Shown here in pieces: positions 20,518 to 29,503 of a stretch of 64,000 nt of DNA (within the stretch, counting starts at the first letter, position 1; every line of letters begins with the position of its first letter). The translations under genes and the position numbers were made by a program. The DNA lies in the NCBI GenBank assembly GCA_017475265.1, contig JAFVFY010000051.1, forward strand, positions 1 to 64,000, read 5' to 3'. The DNA comes from Prevotella sp. Lineage in GTDB: Bacteria > Bacteroidota > Bacteroidia > Bacteroidales > Bacteroidaceae. The notes under the pieces were generated by a model that was given only the letters and a program-made list of their open reading frames with translations, did no database searches and had not been told where the DNA came from.

Positions 20518-23124
20518 GTGAACAGAGTTTTATTTTTTTCCCTTTTTCTTCTTTCCGTCCGTCCTTCCTTCGGACAGACATACTGGGGCAATACCGATTA
20601 CCGTGGCGAACCGTGGGTGAAATGCACGTCGCGCCCTTATACGATAGAGCGTGGTCTCGAGGGAAGGCATATCACCCTCTGGGCCAGTCACGGCCGATAC
20701 TATGACAATTCCAAGTACGAGTGGCGTTGGCAGCGGCCTGCTCTCTTCGGAACCACCGAAGACCTCTTCACGCAGACCATCGTCGTGCCCTACCTCATTC
20801 CGATGTTGGAGAACGCCGGAGCCGTGGTGTTCACGCCCCGTGAGCGGGATTGGCAGCGACATGAGGTCATCGTGGACAATGACGACCGCCACACATCTTT
20901 TATATATTATAGGGAGGAGAGCCAGCGCACGCCGTGGGTCGATGCGCCCTTCCGTGGCTTTGCCTATCATGGCGAGAGGCTGAAAGAGGGCGATACCCCC
21001 TTTGAGGCAGGGACAGCACGGCAATGTGAAGCTACGCGAAACAAGTCAAGACATAGCAAGGTGAGCTATCAGCCCCAGATTCCTGAGTCAGGACGATACG
21101 CGGTCTACGTGAGTTACCAGACGACGGAAGAGAGTGTGGACGATGCCCATTACACCGTGTGGCACCAGGGACAGCAAACAGAATTTAGCGTAAACCAGCA
21201 GATGGGCGGCGGAACGTGGGTGTACCTCGGCACCTTCGACTTCGACAAGGGTTGCTCAGAGCAGAACCGCGTAGTACTCTCGAACTACAGTTCCAGCAAG
21301 GGTGTGGTCACAACCGATGCCGTTCGTTTCGGCGGAGGCATGGGCAATATTGAGCGAGGAGGGCAGACGAGTGGGATGCCCCGTTGTCTGGAGGGTGCAC
21401 GCTACTGGGCCCAATGGGCCGGTATGCCGCCGAGCGTCTATAGTTCAAAGAATGGCGAGAACGACTATGCCGACGACATCAATGCCCGTTCGCTGATGCT
21501 TAACGAACTGTGCGGCGGCAGCGTCTTTGCTCCCGACAGCATCGGACGCAAGGTTCCCATAGAACTTTCACTAGCCATTCATAGCGATGCCGGACATACC
21601 GACACGGGACTTGGCGTATATGGCTCGCTTGCCATCTGCACAACCCAGAAGGGTGACAGCCTGTTGGCCGCAGGGAAGAGCCGGCAGATGAGCTTCGACC
21701 TGGCCAGCAGCATCCTTGACAACGTCACAACAGACCTGAGCTACACCTACGGACAATGGGAGGCAAGGGCACTCTACGACCGTAACTACTCGGAGACTCG
21801 CGTGCCCATTGTGCCCAGCGCCATCCTGGAAACGCTGTCACACCAGAACTTCGGCGACATGAGATATGCACAAGACCCGAACTTCCGCTTTACCCTTGCC
21901 CGCTCCATCTACAAGACTTTGCTGCGCTATATATCTGAACGTCACAACCTTCCTTACGTCGTACAGCCATTACCGCCCGACCGTTTCCACATAGAGTTCA
22001 CCGGCAAGGAGGGCGAGGTGTGCATCTCTTGGCGAGGAATAGAGGTCCCTACCCCATTCTCTCATAAAGGTGGAGAGGAGAAGCCTACGGGCTATGTGCT
22101 CTACATGGCCATAGACGACGGTGGCTATGACAACGGCACGCTGCTGCGCGGCTCGTCATGTAATGTGAGACTTATCCCCAACATGCTCTACCGTTTCCGC
22201 GTGACAGCCATCAACGACGGCGGCCAGAGCTTCCCGACGGAAGAGCTAACGGTTCTCTATACCCCTGGGGCTAAACGGACAATCCTCGTGGTGAACGGTT
22301 TCCACCGCCTCTCCTCGCCCGCCATTGCCGCCAACGGACAGGGCTTCGACCTCAAAGAAGACCTGGGCGTGACCTATGGACGTACTGCCGGATGGCTGGG
22401 ACTACAGCGTGTGTTCGACGAGAAACGGCTGGGAATAGAGGACTCAACGGGACTGGGGTTCACTACCAACGAGCTGGAAGGCCGCTTCATCGCGGGCAAC
22501 ACCTTCGACTATGTGCGGAAACATGCCGAAGCCATTCGTCATGCCGGAAAATTCAACATCGTCAGCGCGTCGGCACAAGCCGTCGAGGCATACGACCTGC
22601 ATCTCAAGCAATATGACGCCATCGACCTGCTGTTGGGTCTGGAACGCAACGACGGACACAGTCTCATATCCTACAAGACCTTCAGCCCCACGATGCAATT
22701 ACTGCTGAATGACTACACGATGCACGGCGGACGACTGCTCGTCAGCGGGGCTTACATCGGTAGCGATATGCTTTCAGTAAAGGAAAAGCTATTCCTAGCT
22801 AACGTACTGAAAATAAGCTTTGAAGGAGTAAACATCGACACCTTGTCTACCATTGGTGGTCTTGGACAGCACTTTGGCATTTATCGCCAGCCAAACGAGC
22901 TACACTATGCCGCCCATCATACCGATATTCTCATGCCCGCAAATTCAGCAAACACTCAGCAAACCTTCCCCGCTATGGTCTATGCTGACGGCACAAGTGC
23001 TGCAGTTGCATACCAAGGTAAGGACTATCGCGCGTTTACCATGGGCTTCCCCTTCGAGTGCATTCGTGATGACAAGATGCGTAATAAAATAATGTACGGA
23101 ATACTCAGATTCCTGCTGCCTTAA
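20518..23124 (+). CDS. Exported golvesin-domain protein with amidase-like region (often called xanthan lyase)
   Basis: 868 residues. The start is placed at GTG 20518, which gives a clean signal peptide (NRVLFFSLFLLSVRPSFG) with GGAG about 6 bp upstream; a TTG at 20506 is the longer alternative. Around 190-290 lies a golvesin C-terminal-like beta domain (GRYAVYVSYQTTEESVDDAHYTV). Then come blocks resembling zinc N-acetylmuramoyl-L-alanine amidases: AIHSDAGHTDTGLG, and ILETLSHQNFGDMRYAQDPN, where a conserved Glu and His are in place. A fibronectin-like segment (YRFRVTAINDGGQSFPTEEL) and a C-terminal domain of unknown type follow. Bacteroidales homologues are commonly named xanthan lyase, but the sequence argues more for peptidoglycan or glycan binding and cleavage. 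Confidence 0.72.
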   Translation: MNRVLFFSLFLLSVRPSFGQTYWGNTDYRGEPWVKCTSRPYTIERGLEGRHITLWASHGRYYDNSKYEWRWQRPALFGTTEDLFTQTIVVPYLIPMLENAGAVVFTPRERDWQRHEVIVDNDDRHTSFIYYREESQRTPWVDAPFRGFAYHGERLKEGDTPFEAGTARQCEATRNKSRHSKVSYQPQIPESGRYAVYVSYQTTEESVDDAHYTVWHQGQQTEFSVNQQMGGGTWVYLGTFDFDKGCSEQNRVVLSNYSSSKGVVTTDAVRFGGGMGNIERGGQTSGMPRCLEGARYWAQWAGMPPSVYSSKNGENDYADDINARSLMLNELCGGSVFAPDSIGRKVPIELSLAIHSDAGHTDTGLGVYGSLAICTTQKGDSLLAAGKSRQMSFDLASSILDNVTTDLSYTYGQWEARALYDRNYSETRVPIVPSAILETLSHQNFGDMRYAQDPNFRFTLARSIYKTLLRYISERHNLPYVVQPLPPDRFHIEFTGKEGEVCISWRGIEVPTPFSHKGGEEKPTGYVLYMAIDDGGYDNGTLLRGSSCNVRLIPNMLYRFRVTAINDGGQSFPTEELTVLYTPGAKRTILVVNGFHRLSSPAIAANGQGFDLKEDLGVTYGRTAGWLGLQRVFDEKRLGIEDSTGLGFTTNELEGRFIAGNTFDYVRKHAEAIRHAGKFNIVSASAQAVEAYDLHLKQYDAIDLLLGLERNDGHSLISYKTFSPTMQLLLNDYTMHGGRLLVSGAYIGSDMLSVKEKLFLANVLKISFEGVNIDTLSTIGGLGQHFGIYRQPNELHYAAHHTDILMPANSANTQQTFPAMVYADGTSAAVAYQGKDYRAFTMGFPFECIRDDKMRNKIMYGILRFLLP

Positions 23125-23187
23125 TGAACCAATGAAGGGCCAATAGAGATTTTCCTATGAAAATTTGGCTATGAAACAGAAAAGCAG

Positions 23188-23196
23188 TACCTTTGC
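23188..23196 (+). promoter_or_regulatory. -7 box TACCTTTGC for tyrS
   Basis: 16 bp before the ATG at 23212, giving a very short leader. Confidence 0.7.
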
Positions 23197-23211
23197 ACCC
23201 GAATTGAACAA

Positions 23212-24543
23212 ATGAACAATAAAACGATGAGAAAAAACTTTGTAGAAGAGCTCCGCTGGCGCGGAATGTTGGCACAGATAATGCCTGGAACTGAAGAACT
23301 GTTGCAGAAGGAGATGGTCACTGCCTATCTGGGTACTGACCCTACCGCCGATTCACTCCATATAGGTCACCTTTGCGGAATCATGATGCTTCGTCACCTG
23401 CAGCGTTGCGGACATCGCCCCATCATCCTCGTTGGCGGTGCCACGGGAATGATTGGCGACCCATCAGGAAAGAGCCAGGAGCGTAATCTCCTGAACGACG
23501 AGACCCTGCGCCACAACCAAGAGTGCATCAAGGCTCAGGTGGCTAAGTTCCTGGACTTTGAAGCCTCCCCCAACCCCTCTGAAGGAGGGGAGAGCAATAA
23601 AGCGCTGATGGTGAACAACTACGACTGGATGAAGGACTTCACTTTCCTTGATTTTGCGAGGGAGGTGGGTAAGCATATCACCGTGAACTACATGATGGCC
23701 AAGGACAGCGTGCAGCAGCGCCTCAACGGAACAGCACGTGACGGTCTCTCATTTACCGAGTTCACCTACCAGCTCCTACAGGGCTACGACTTCCTCTATC
23801 TCTATCAGCACTATGGCTGTAAGCTGCAGCTCGGCGGCAACGACCAATGGGGTAATATGACTACCGGCACGGAACTTATCCGTCGTACGCTGGGCAGCGA
23901 GGTGGAAACCTTTGCCCTGACCTGCCCACTCATCACGAAGAGCGATGGCAAGAAGTTTGGCAAGACCGAGAGCGGAAACATCTGGCTCGACCCCAAGCGC
24001 ACCACTCCCTATCGCTTCTACCAGTTCTGGCTCAACGTCAGCGACGAGGACGCCGAGCGTTACATCAAGATTTTCACCTCGTTGGAGAAGGATGTCATCG
24101 ATGCCCTCGTCGAGGAGCATAAGCAAGACCCAGGACGTCGTGTGCTGCAAAAGCGTCTGGCAGAGGAGGTTACGATTATGGTTCACTCGCAGGAAGCCCT
24201 CGACATGGCCATTGAAGCCTCGAACATTCTCTTCGGAAAAGCCACGAAGGAAGCACTGGAGAAGCTCGACGAACAGACCTTCCTCGACGTGTTCGACGGC
24301 GTTCCGCAGTTCACCGTTGCTAAGGATCAGCTGGGGCAAGTTGCATCTGAACTGTTCACCCAGACGGCACAGGTATTTGCCAGCAAGCGAGAGTTCCGCG
24401 ACTTCCTCAAGAGTGGTGCTTTGCAGCTGAACAAGGAGAAATTGGCAGAAGACCGTGCCATCGTTGCCGGCGACCTCATTGACGGAAAGTATCTGCTCGT
24501 ACAGCGCGGAAAGAAGAATTACTTCCTCGTCAGCGTTGTGTAA
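23212..24543 (+). CDS. tyrS: Tyrosyl-tRNA synthetase
   Basis: 443 residues. Charges tRNA-Tyr. It is a class I enzyme with the HIGH motif at residues 50-53 (LHIGHLCG), [14 protein letters not shown], and the KMSKS equivalent KFGKT near 247. A C-terminal S4-like RNA-binding domain follows ([17 protein letters not shown]). A loop between KFLDF and LMVNNYDW reads [15 protein letters not shown]; it is the translation of one family A repeat arm at 23563-23594. A second possible start is M6 (23227). It is a stand-alone transcription unit behind a TACCTTTGC box. Confidence 0.97.
   Translation: MNNKTMRKNFVEELRWRGMLAQIMPGTEELLQKEMVTAYLGTDPTADSLHIGHLCGIMMLRHLQRCGHRPIILVGGATGMIGDPSGKSQERNLLNDETLRHNQECIKAQVAKFLDFEASPNPSEGGESNKALMVNNYDWMKDFTFLDFAREVGKHITVNYMMAKDSVQQRLNGTARDGLSFTEFTYQLLQGYDFLYLYQHYGCKLQLGGNDQWGNMTTGTELIRRTLGSEVETFALTCPLITKSDGKKFGKTESGNIWLDPKRTTPYRFYQFWLNVSDEDAERYIKIFTSLEKDVIDALVEEHKQDPGRRVLQKRLAEEVTIMVHSQEALDMAIEASNILFGKATKEALEKLDEQTFLDVFDGVPQFTVAKDQLGQVASELFTQTAQVFASKREFRDFLKSGALQLNKEKLAEDRAIVAGDLIDGKYLLVQRGKKNYFLVSVV
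23563..23594. repeat. Single family A arm inside tyrS
   Basis: GCCTCCCCCAACCCCTCT followed by GAAGGAGGGGAGAG: one GC-rich hairpin arm without its inverted partner, translated in frame. Confidence 0.68.
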
Positions 24544-24642
24544 ACGAAAAGAAGAAGTATTTCCGAAATGTTGGAAAATGCTAAAAACAACGGATAAATT
24601 GTAATAATAAAAAAAAAAATCCGTTATTTCCGAAATTATAAG

Positions 24643-24651
24643 TACTTTTGC
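24643..24651 (+). promoter_or_regulatory. -7 box TACTTTTGC for the CapD-like gene
   Basis: About 40 bp before the ATG at 24692. Confidence 0.68.
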
Positions 24652-24691
24652 AAGGTATTATTGGTACTTCACGAAAACATTGAGTGCGCCG

Positions 24692-26635
24692 ATGGGTTAC
24701 CTAAATAAAATTGCCAACTGGTATTTCTCCCGGAGTGCCCTGCCCTTTTGGGGAATATTGCTGATAGACAACCTCATCGTCTACGGAACGTACATTTTCA
24801 TGTACCTGTTCTTTGATATTCATGAACGGTCTCTATCAAACATCGGGTATTTGACACTTAACATTCTGGTATTCCTCATCTTCTACAATTTAGCTTTCCG
24901 TATCTTCCGTACTTATTCAGGCATCCTCCGCTATTCCTCATTCGTAGATTTACAGCGTGTAGGCTATGCCATGTTGCTTGGCACAACGCTTTCATACGCT
25001 TTCTACCGCCTCATGGCTTCCCTCCATGTTGGTGCTTTCTCGTTCATTTCCGGTCGACAGATTGTCGCTTCGTTCGTCGGAGGAACTCTTGCATTGTGGG
25101 TGCTTCGCATGGGTGTGAAGATGCTTTATGACATCCTCTTTGCATCCCAGCGTGCCAAGCGCACTTACATCTTTGGTGTGAAAAACGACGGCATAGCCAT
25201 TGCAAAGCATATACGAAGCGAAAAACCCATGCACTTTCATCTGAAGGGTTTTGCTACTGTGGAGAAAGATATGGACGGACATGTGCTCATGGGTGTAAAG
25301 GTGCGTATGGCCAATCTGGATTTAGTGGAAAAGATGAAAGCCGACCGCATTGAGGCTCTTATCGTTTCGCCCTACCGTCTTGTCGACTTCCGCAACAGCC
25401 AAGACCTGCAAGATGCACTCATGAAAGCAGGTATACGGATTTATGTTACGCAAGGTGCCAAGGAGCTTGACGACAATGTTGAGGGGCTGCAAGATGTCCC
25501 CCCACAGATTGATGGCACTCCCCAGTTGCGCGAGATAAGCATCGAAGACTTACTGCCCCGCAATGAGATTCAGGTAGACATGAAGGCCGTTGGCAAGCTG
25601 TTACGCGGCAAGTGCATCATGATTACCGGTTCTGCTGGAAGCATCGGAAGTGAGATGGTGCGCCAGATAGCTATCTATGAACCCTCGGAACTGGTGCTTA
25701 TCGACCAGGCAGAGACTCCCCAGCACGACGTGCGTCTGATGATGGCTGCCAACTGGCCAAAGATAAAAGCCCACACCATCGTAGCCAGCATCTGCGAACG
25801 TGACTACATGGATACCCTTTTCCGTCTGTACAAGCCGGAATATGTGTTCCATGCCGCAGCCTACAAGCATGTGCCTATGATGGAAGACAACCCCAGCGAG
25901 AGTGTTCGCAACAACATTATCGGAACGCGTATCATTGCCGATTTGTCCGTGAAATACGGCGTGAAGAAGTTCGTGATGATTTCTACCGATAAGGCTGTCA
26001 ATCCCACAAACGTCATGGGATGCTCGAAACGTATCTGCGAAATCTACGTCCAGAGCCTCGACAAGGCTATCAAAGACGGAAAGATAGAGGGTAAGACACA
26101 GTTCGTCACTACCCGTTTCGGCAACGTGCTCGGTAGCAACGGTTCCGTCATTCCGCTCTTCAAGGAGCAGATAAAGAAGGGTGGCCCGATTACCGTCACC
26201 GATCCCAATATCATCCGTTACTTCATGCTTATTCCCGAAGCCTGCAAGCTGGTGCTCGAGGCTGGTACGCAAGGAAAGGGTGGAGAAATCTTTGTCTTCG
26301 ACATGGGTCAGCCTGTAAAGATTGCAGATTTGGCACAACGAATGATAATGCTCAGTGGCGCAAAGAACGTAGAGATAAAGTTCACTGGTCTACGTCCAGG
26401 CGAGAAGCTCTACGAAGAAGTGCTCAACGAAGAGGAGACCACCAAGCCCTCGTTCCATAAGAAGATACGTATTGCTATGGTTCGCGAGTACGATTATGAT
26501 AATGTGTGCCAAGAAATAGAAGAATTGTACGAGACCAGCAAGCACTTTGCCGACATGGAAACAGTAGCAAAGATGAAGGGCATTGTGCCGGAGTATAAGA
26601 GTAACAACTCCGTCTACAGCAAGCTTGACAAATAA
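24692..26635 (+). CDS. CapD/FlaA1-type NDP-sugar 4,6-dehydratase, membrane bound
   Basis: 647 residues. Likely a UDP-sugar 4,6-dehydratase (WbpM/PglF group) that starts synthesis of a deoxy-amino sugar for surface polysaccharide. Four N-terminal membrane segments (about 15-130) precede a CoA-binding-like domain and the Rossmann SDR domain. The SDR domain has MITGSAGSIGSE (near 310-320), HAAAYKHVPMME and TNVMGCSKR. In the last, Met replaces the usual catalytic Tyr, as is known in this group. The start is ATG 24692; the frame also extends to a TTG at 24680. A rho-independent-like terminator follows. Confidence 0.93.
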   Translation: MGYLNKIANWYFSRSALPFWGILLIDNLIVYGTYIFMYLFFDIHERSLSNIGYLTLNILVFLIFYNLAFRIFRTYSGILRYSSFVDLQRVGYAMLLGTTLSYAFYRLMASLHVGAFSFISGRQIVASFVGGTLALWVLRMGVKMLYDILFASQRAKRTYIFGVKNDGIAIAKHIRSEKPMHFHLKGFATVEKDMDGHVLMGVKVRMANLDLVEKMKADRIEALIVSPYRLVDFRNSQDLQDALMKAGIRIYVTQGAKELDDNVEGLQDVPPQIDGTPQLREISIEDLLPRNEIQVDMKAVGKLLRGKCIMITGSAGSIGSEMVRQIAIYEPSELVLIDQAETPQHDVRLMMAANWPKIKAHTIVASICERDYMDTLFRLYKPEYVFHAAAYKHVPMMEDNPSESVRNNIIGTRIIADLSVKYGVKKFVMISTDKAVNPTNVMGCSKRICEIYVQSLDKAIKDGKIEGKTQFVTTRFGNVLGSNGSVIPLFKEQIKKGGPITVTDPNIIRYFMLIPEACKLVLEAGTQGKGGEIFVFDMGQPVKIADLAQRMIMLSGAKNVEIKFTGLRPGEKLYEEVLNEEETTKPSFHKKIRIAMVREYDYDNVCQEIEELYETSKHFADMETVAKMKGIVPEYKSNNSVYSKLDK

Positions 26636-26658
26636 ACCGGCGACAAGTTAATAACCAA

Positions 26659-26691
26659 ACAAAGCCCAAGGTCGTTAACCTTGGGCTTTGT
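26659..26691. terminator. Bidirectional hairpin terminator between the CapD-like gene and def
   Basis: A perfect 13 bp stem (ACAAAGCCCAAGG with its complement at 26679-26691) around a 7 bp loop lies between two convergent genes. T-rich sequence follows on the plus strand. Confidence 0.8.
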
Positions 26692-26720
26692 CATTTATAC
26701 AGAATAGGTTTATCTCAGCT

Positions 26721-27281
26721 TTATCTCCTCGCTGGCTTTGTCTTGTAGCCACAACGATAGCGACCTTGAGTGAGTGCCTTCAGCTTACTCTTTATCAGTT
26801 GTTTGCGGAGTGGAGAAATACGGTCTATGAACATCTTGCCCTCCAAGTGGTCGAACTCATGCTGCATACAACGGGCAAGATAACCTTCTACCCATTCGTC
26901 ATGAGGCTGGAAATTCTCGTCAACCCATTGCACTCGGATGCGAGTGGGGCGTGTTACCTTTTCGTGAATGGCAGGCAGGGAGAGACAGCCCTCCTCCGAC
27001 GTTGAAGTCTTGGAATCATCTAACTCCACGATATGGGCGTTGATGTAGGTGCCCTTAAAGTCCTTATACTCAGGATAATCCTCAGCCAGCGGGTTCAGGT
27101 CGATAACGACGACGCGTATGTCCTGCCCTATCTGTGGTGCAGCAAGACCGATTCCTTCTGACTCAGCCAGCGTCTCCCACATGTCGGCAAGCAGTTCTTT
27201 CAGGCCTGGATGGTCGGGCGTTATGTCCTGTGCCACCTTACGAAGCACCGGCTGCCCATATATATAAATAGGTAATACCAT
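26721..27281 (-). CDS. def: Peptide deformylase
   Basis: 186 residues. Removes the formyl group from nascent proteins. All three metalloenzyme motifs are present: [10 protein letters not shown] (43-52), EEGCLS with Cys99, and HEFDH (141-145) with the two metal His and the catalytic Glu. It starts after an AT-rich repeat tract (27281-27351) and lies about 95 bp downstream of ruvX on the same strand, so the three genes at 28308-26721 probably form one unit. Confidence 0.97.
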   Translation of the reverse strand: MVLPIYIYGQPVLRKVAQDITPDHPGLKELLADMWETLAESEGIGLAAPQIGQDIRVVVIDLNPLAEDYPEYKDFKGTYINAHIVELDDSKTSTSEEGCLSLPAIHEKVTRPTRIRVQWVDENFQPHDEWVEGYLARCMQHEFDHLEGKMFIDRISPLRKQLIKSKLKALTQGRYRCGYKTKPARR

Positions 27282-27351
27282 TTGACAATTTGACTATTTA
27301 CTATTTGACTATTTTGACTATTTAGCTATTTATTATTTACAATTTACAATT
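27281..27351. repeat. Family F repeat (AAATAGTCAAATAGT type) upstream of def
   Basis: Imperfect units of TTTGACTATTTACTATT fill most of the gap between def and ruvX. The same units are translated in the GH2 gene at 61253-61304. Confidence 0.7.
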
Positions 27352-27376
27352 GAAAAGCGGTAACAAATATCGGTTC

Positions 27377-27799
27377 TTAACTTCTCACCTCTCTGGCCCG
27401 CATATAATCCTGGAGGAGGATGGTGGCGCTGATTTCGTCTACGAGGGCTTTATCCTGACGAGCCTTCTTGCGTAGGCCACCATCGAGCATCGCCTGATGG
27501 GCAAGTACGGAGGTGAAGCGCTCATCATAAAGCTCGATGGGAATCTGCGGCATGGCTTTTCTCCATCGGCGCACGAATTGCATCACCCTTTCCCAGTTCT
27601 CGCTGGGCTGCCCGTTTGTCTGGCGAGGCTCCCCTATCACTATCCGTTCCACCTGCTCACGTGAAGTGTAGTCCTTCAGATAGTCGAACAGTTCACCAGT
27701 AGCGACAGTCACCAATCCGCCCGCAATAATCTGGAGCGAATCGGTGACTGCCAGTCCGGTTCGTTTACGTCCGTAATCTATGGACAGGATCCTAGCCAA
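27377..27799 (-). CDS. ruvX: YqgF/RuvX putative Holliday-junction resolvase or pre-16S rRNA nuclease
   Basis: 140 residues with an RNase H-like fold. The N-terminal SIDYGRKRTGLAVTD carries the first catalytic Asp, followed by VIGEPRQTNGQPSENW and LYDERFTSVLA, and a final Asp in KALVDEISATILLQDYM. E. coli YqgF matures the 5' end of 16S rRNA; the resolvase role is older and less certain. It lies 8 bp after the SPOR lipoprotein gene and upstream of def. Confidence 0.93.
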   Translation of the reverse strand: MARILSIDYGRKRTGLAVTDSLQIIAGGLVTVATGELFDYLKDYTSREQVERIVIGEPRQTNGQPSENWERVMQFVRRWRKAMPQIPIELYDERFTSVLAHQAMLDGGLRKKARQDKALVDEISATILLQDYMRAREVRS

Positions 27800-27807
27800 G
27801 GCGCATC

Positions 27808-28308
27808 TTAACGAGTGAAGTAGAGCAGCCAGGCATCGGGATAGGTCGAACGCAGATTGTCACGACTACGCACGGCATCGGGCTTGTTGGAGAATGTCGA
27901 TGCCACGACGCGGTACATGTTACGGTCGTCGTTCTTTACTATCTGGGCATTGTAACCCTGGCCACGCAGTTTCTGCTGCAGCCCCTCGGCATTGGCAATA
28001 ACCGAGAACGAGCCTACCACGACGCTGTAGTCGCTCAGTCCCTCACCGCTGACTACCGTCACACGCTCCTGACGTACAGACACATTGTCATAGTTGTCAG
28101 TAACCGTTGTCTGGTTAGCGGGCTTCGTCACCACAGGTGTCACAACGGGTGTCTCAGTCTGCTGATATTCCGTGGCCTGCACCTGCTGCTGGGCAGCTTG
28201 AGCCTGAGCTTTCTCGTAAGCCTTCTTGTAGGCACTCTCGCTGGACTTGCAACTTGTGAAAGAAATGGCGAGGCAGAGACCTGCGCACAATAAGATGTTC
28301 TTCTTCAT
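27808..28308 (-). CDS. SPOR-domain lipoprotein
   Basis: 166 residues. A signal peptide with lipobox (LAISFTSC) is followed by an Ala/Gln-rich helical stretch (AYEKAQAQAAQQQVQA), a Thr/Val/Pro linker and a C-terminal SPOR domain (YSVVVGSFSVIANAEGLQQKLRGQGYNAQIV). SPOR domains bind septal peptidoglycan lacking stem peptides, so a role at division sites is likely. It is the first gene of the group with ruvX and def. Confidence 0.88.
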   Translation of the reverse strand: MKKNILLCAGLCLAISFTSCKSSESAYKKAYEKAQAQAAQQQVQATEYQQTETPVVTPVVTKPANQTTVTDNYDNVSVRQERVTVVSGEGLSDYSVVVGSFSVIANAEGLQQKLRGQGYNAQIVKNDDRNMYRVVASTFSNKPDAVRSRDNLRSTYPDAWLLYFTR

Positions 28309-28478
28309 AATTTCTAATTGCTTAATAAATATGTGTTGATGAATTTTTCTGCGCGAAATTACTAAAAATAGCCGAAACTCAAGTTGTTTTAGGACATAAA
28401 CTTTGTTAAATAGCCCTTTTTATAACGCTTTTAACAAAAAATCGCACACTTTATGCGGTCTTTTCCAAGAAATAGTCG

Positions 28479-28487
28479 TACTTTTGC
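28479..28487 (+). promoter_or_regulatory. -7 box TACTTTTGC for the YtxH operon
   Basis: About 68 bp before the ATG at 28555, in the divergent gap with the SPOR lipoprotein gene. Confidence 0.68.
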
Positions 28488-28554
28488 AAAACGAAGATAA
28501 GGACTTTGTTTTTGACTAAAGACCAAAGAACATAACTTTTATTACTTAATTAAT

Positions 28555-28773
28555 ATGGACAACAACATGAAAGGACTTGGTTATCTTGGCGCATTCCTTG
28601 GCGGCGCACTCGCTGGGGCAGCATTAGGCATTCTGGTGGCTCCCGAAAAGGGCAGCACCACACGTGAGAAAATCTCAGGAACCATCGACGAGTTCCTCAA
28701 GAAGCACAACATCAAGCTCAACCGCAAGGATGTGGGCGACCTCATTGACGATCTCGAAGACGCAGCTGAGTAA
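28555..28773 (+). CDS. YtxH-domain small protein
   Basis: 72 residues. A Gly/Ala-rich hydrophobic N-terminal segment (LGYLGAFLGGALAGAALGILVAPEKGSTTREKI) matches the YtxH/gas-vesicle-like family and is followed by an amphipathic helix. Members are often stress-linked membrane-associated proteins. Its stop overlaps the next ATG (TAATG), the first of two such couplings in this three-gene operon. Confidence 0.88.
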   Translation: MDNNMKGLGYLGAFLGGALAGAALGILVAPEKGSTTREKISGTIDEFLKKHNIKLNRKDVGDLIDDLEDAAE

Positions 28774-29120
28774 TGCTATCGAGTGACAAGAACGTTGAGA
28801 CGCTGACTCAACTTATTGAGATGCTGAAGCACAACATTGAGTTGCGCACAGAGTATGTGCGACTCGATGTCACGGCCAGAGTGGTGCGCCTATTAGGTGC
28901 TGCCACGCTGGCCGTACTCCTTTTTATTCTATTATTGGCCGTTGTACTTTTCGCCTCATTGTCAGTCGTGACGTGGCTGGCCAGTTCCTGGGGCATGACG
29001 ACGGCACTTGCCGCTGCCGCAGGTTTCTATGCAGTTGTATTCCTGCTCGTCTATGCCTGCCGTAAGTCTTGGATAGAACGGCCGCTGGTACGATTCCTCT
29101 CCACAATATTGTTAGAATAA
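28773..29120 (+). CDS. Phage-holin-like (holin-X family) membrane protein
   Basis: 115 residues. Two hydrophobic helices (about 35-60 and 68-90) follow an N-terminal amphipathic region (NVETLTQLIEMLKHNIELRTEYV). This matches the holin-X-like proteins that regularly follow YtxH genes in Bacteroidales. No evidence ties it to a phage here. The start overlaps the YtxH stop and its own stop overlaps the next ATG. Confidence 0.78.
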   Translation: MLSSDKNVETLTQLIEMLKHNIELRTEYVRLDVTARVVRLLGAATLAVLLFILLLAVVLFASLSVVTWLASSWGMTTALAAAAGFYAVVFLLVYACRKSWIERPLVRFLSTILLE

Positions 29121-29386
29121 TGAAGAGAAAGGAAAATAAAACGATATCATACGGTTCCATCGAGCAGATGCAGCAACGCAAAGAGCAGCTGCACGAGGTT
29201 ATTTCATTGGAGAACAAGGAGATACGTCGCTTGTGGACTCAGCTCACCAGTGAGGACAAGCACGCTTCCAGAGGCGAACAGATAGCCACTTTCGTTTCCT
29301 ACGGCGTGATGGCCTACGATGGCATTATGATGCTTCGCAAGCTTAAGCGCGGCTATGGCAGTCTGCTCAACATTTTCCGTCGTTGA
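29120..29386 (+). CDS. Small protein of the YtxH operon, function unknown
   Basis: 88 residues starting at ATG 29120 (TAATG overlap with the previous stop); a longer frame upstream is not needed. The first half is charged and probably coiled-coil (SIEQMQQRKEQLHEVISLENKEIRRLW). The second half contains a weakly hydrophobic segment and ends in basic residues (LRKLKRGYGSLLNIFRR). It is regularly the third member of this gene set in related bacteria. Confidence 0.78.
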   Translation: MKRKENKTISYGSIEQMQQRKEQLHEVISLENKEIRRLWTQLTSEDKHASRGEQIATFVSYGVMAYDGIMMLRKLKRGYGSLLNIFRR

Positions 29387-29475
29387 CACGACATCGCCCC
29401 AAGGTCATATTAGGGGTTATTTATTTAATAATGTGAAATTACCGCCATTTCTTTTGCCGTTACACCAAGTTTTCG

Positions 29476-29484
29476 TACCTTTGC
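29476..29484 (+). promoter_or_regulatory. -7 box TACCTTTGC for thrC
   Basis: 20 bp before the ATG at 29504. Confidence 0.72.
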
Positions 29485-29503
29485 ACGCGAAAACGACGTA
29501 AAC

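Noticed and set aside
28773-29120. Prophage holin
   Set aside because: No phage genes surround it, and the YtxH/holin-like/small protein trio is a normal chromosomal operon in Bacteroidales.
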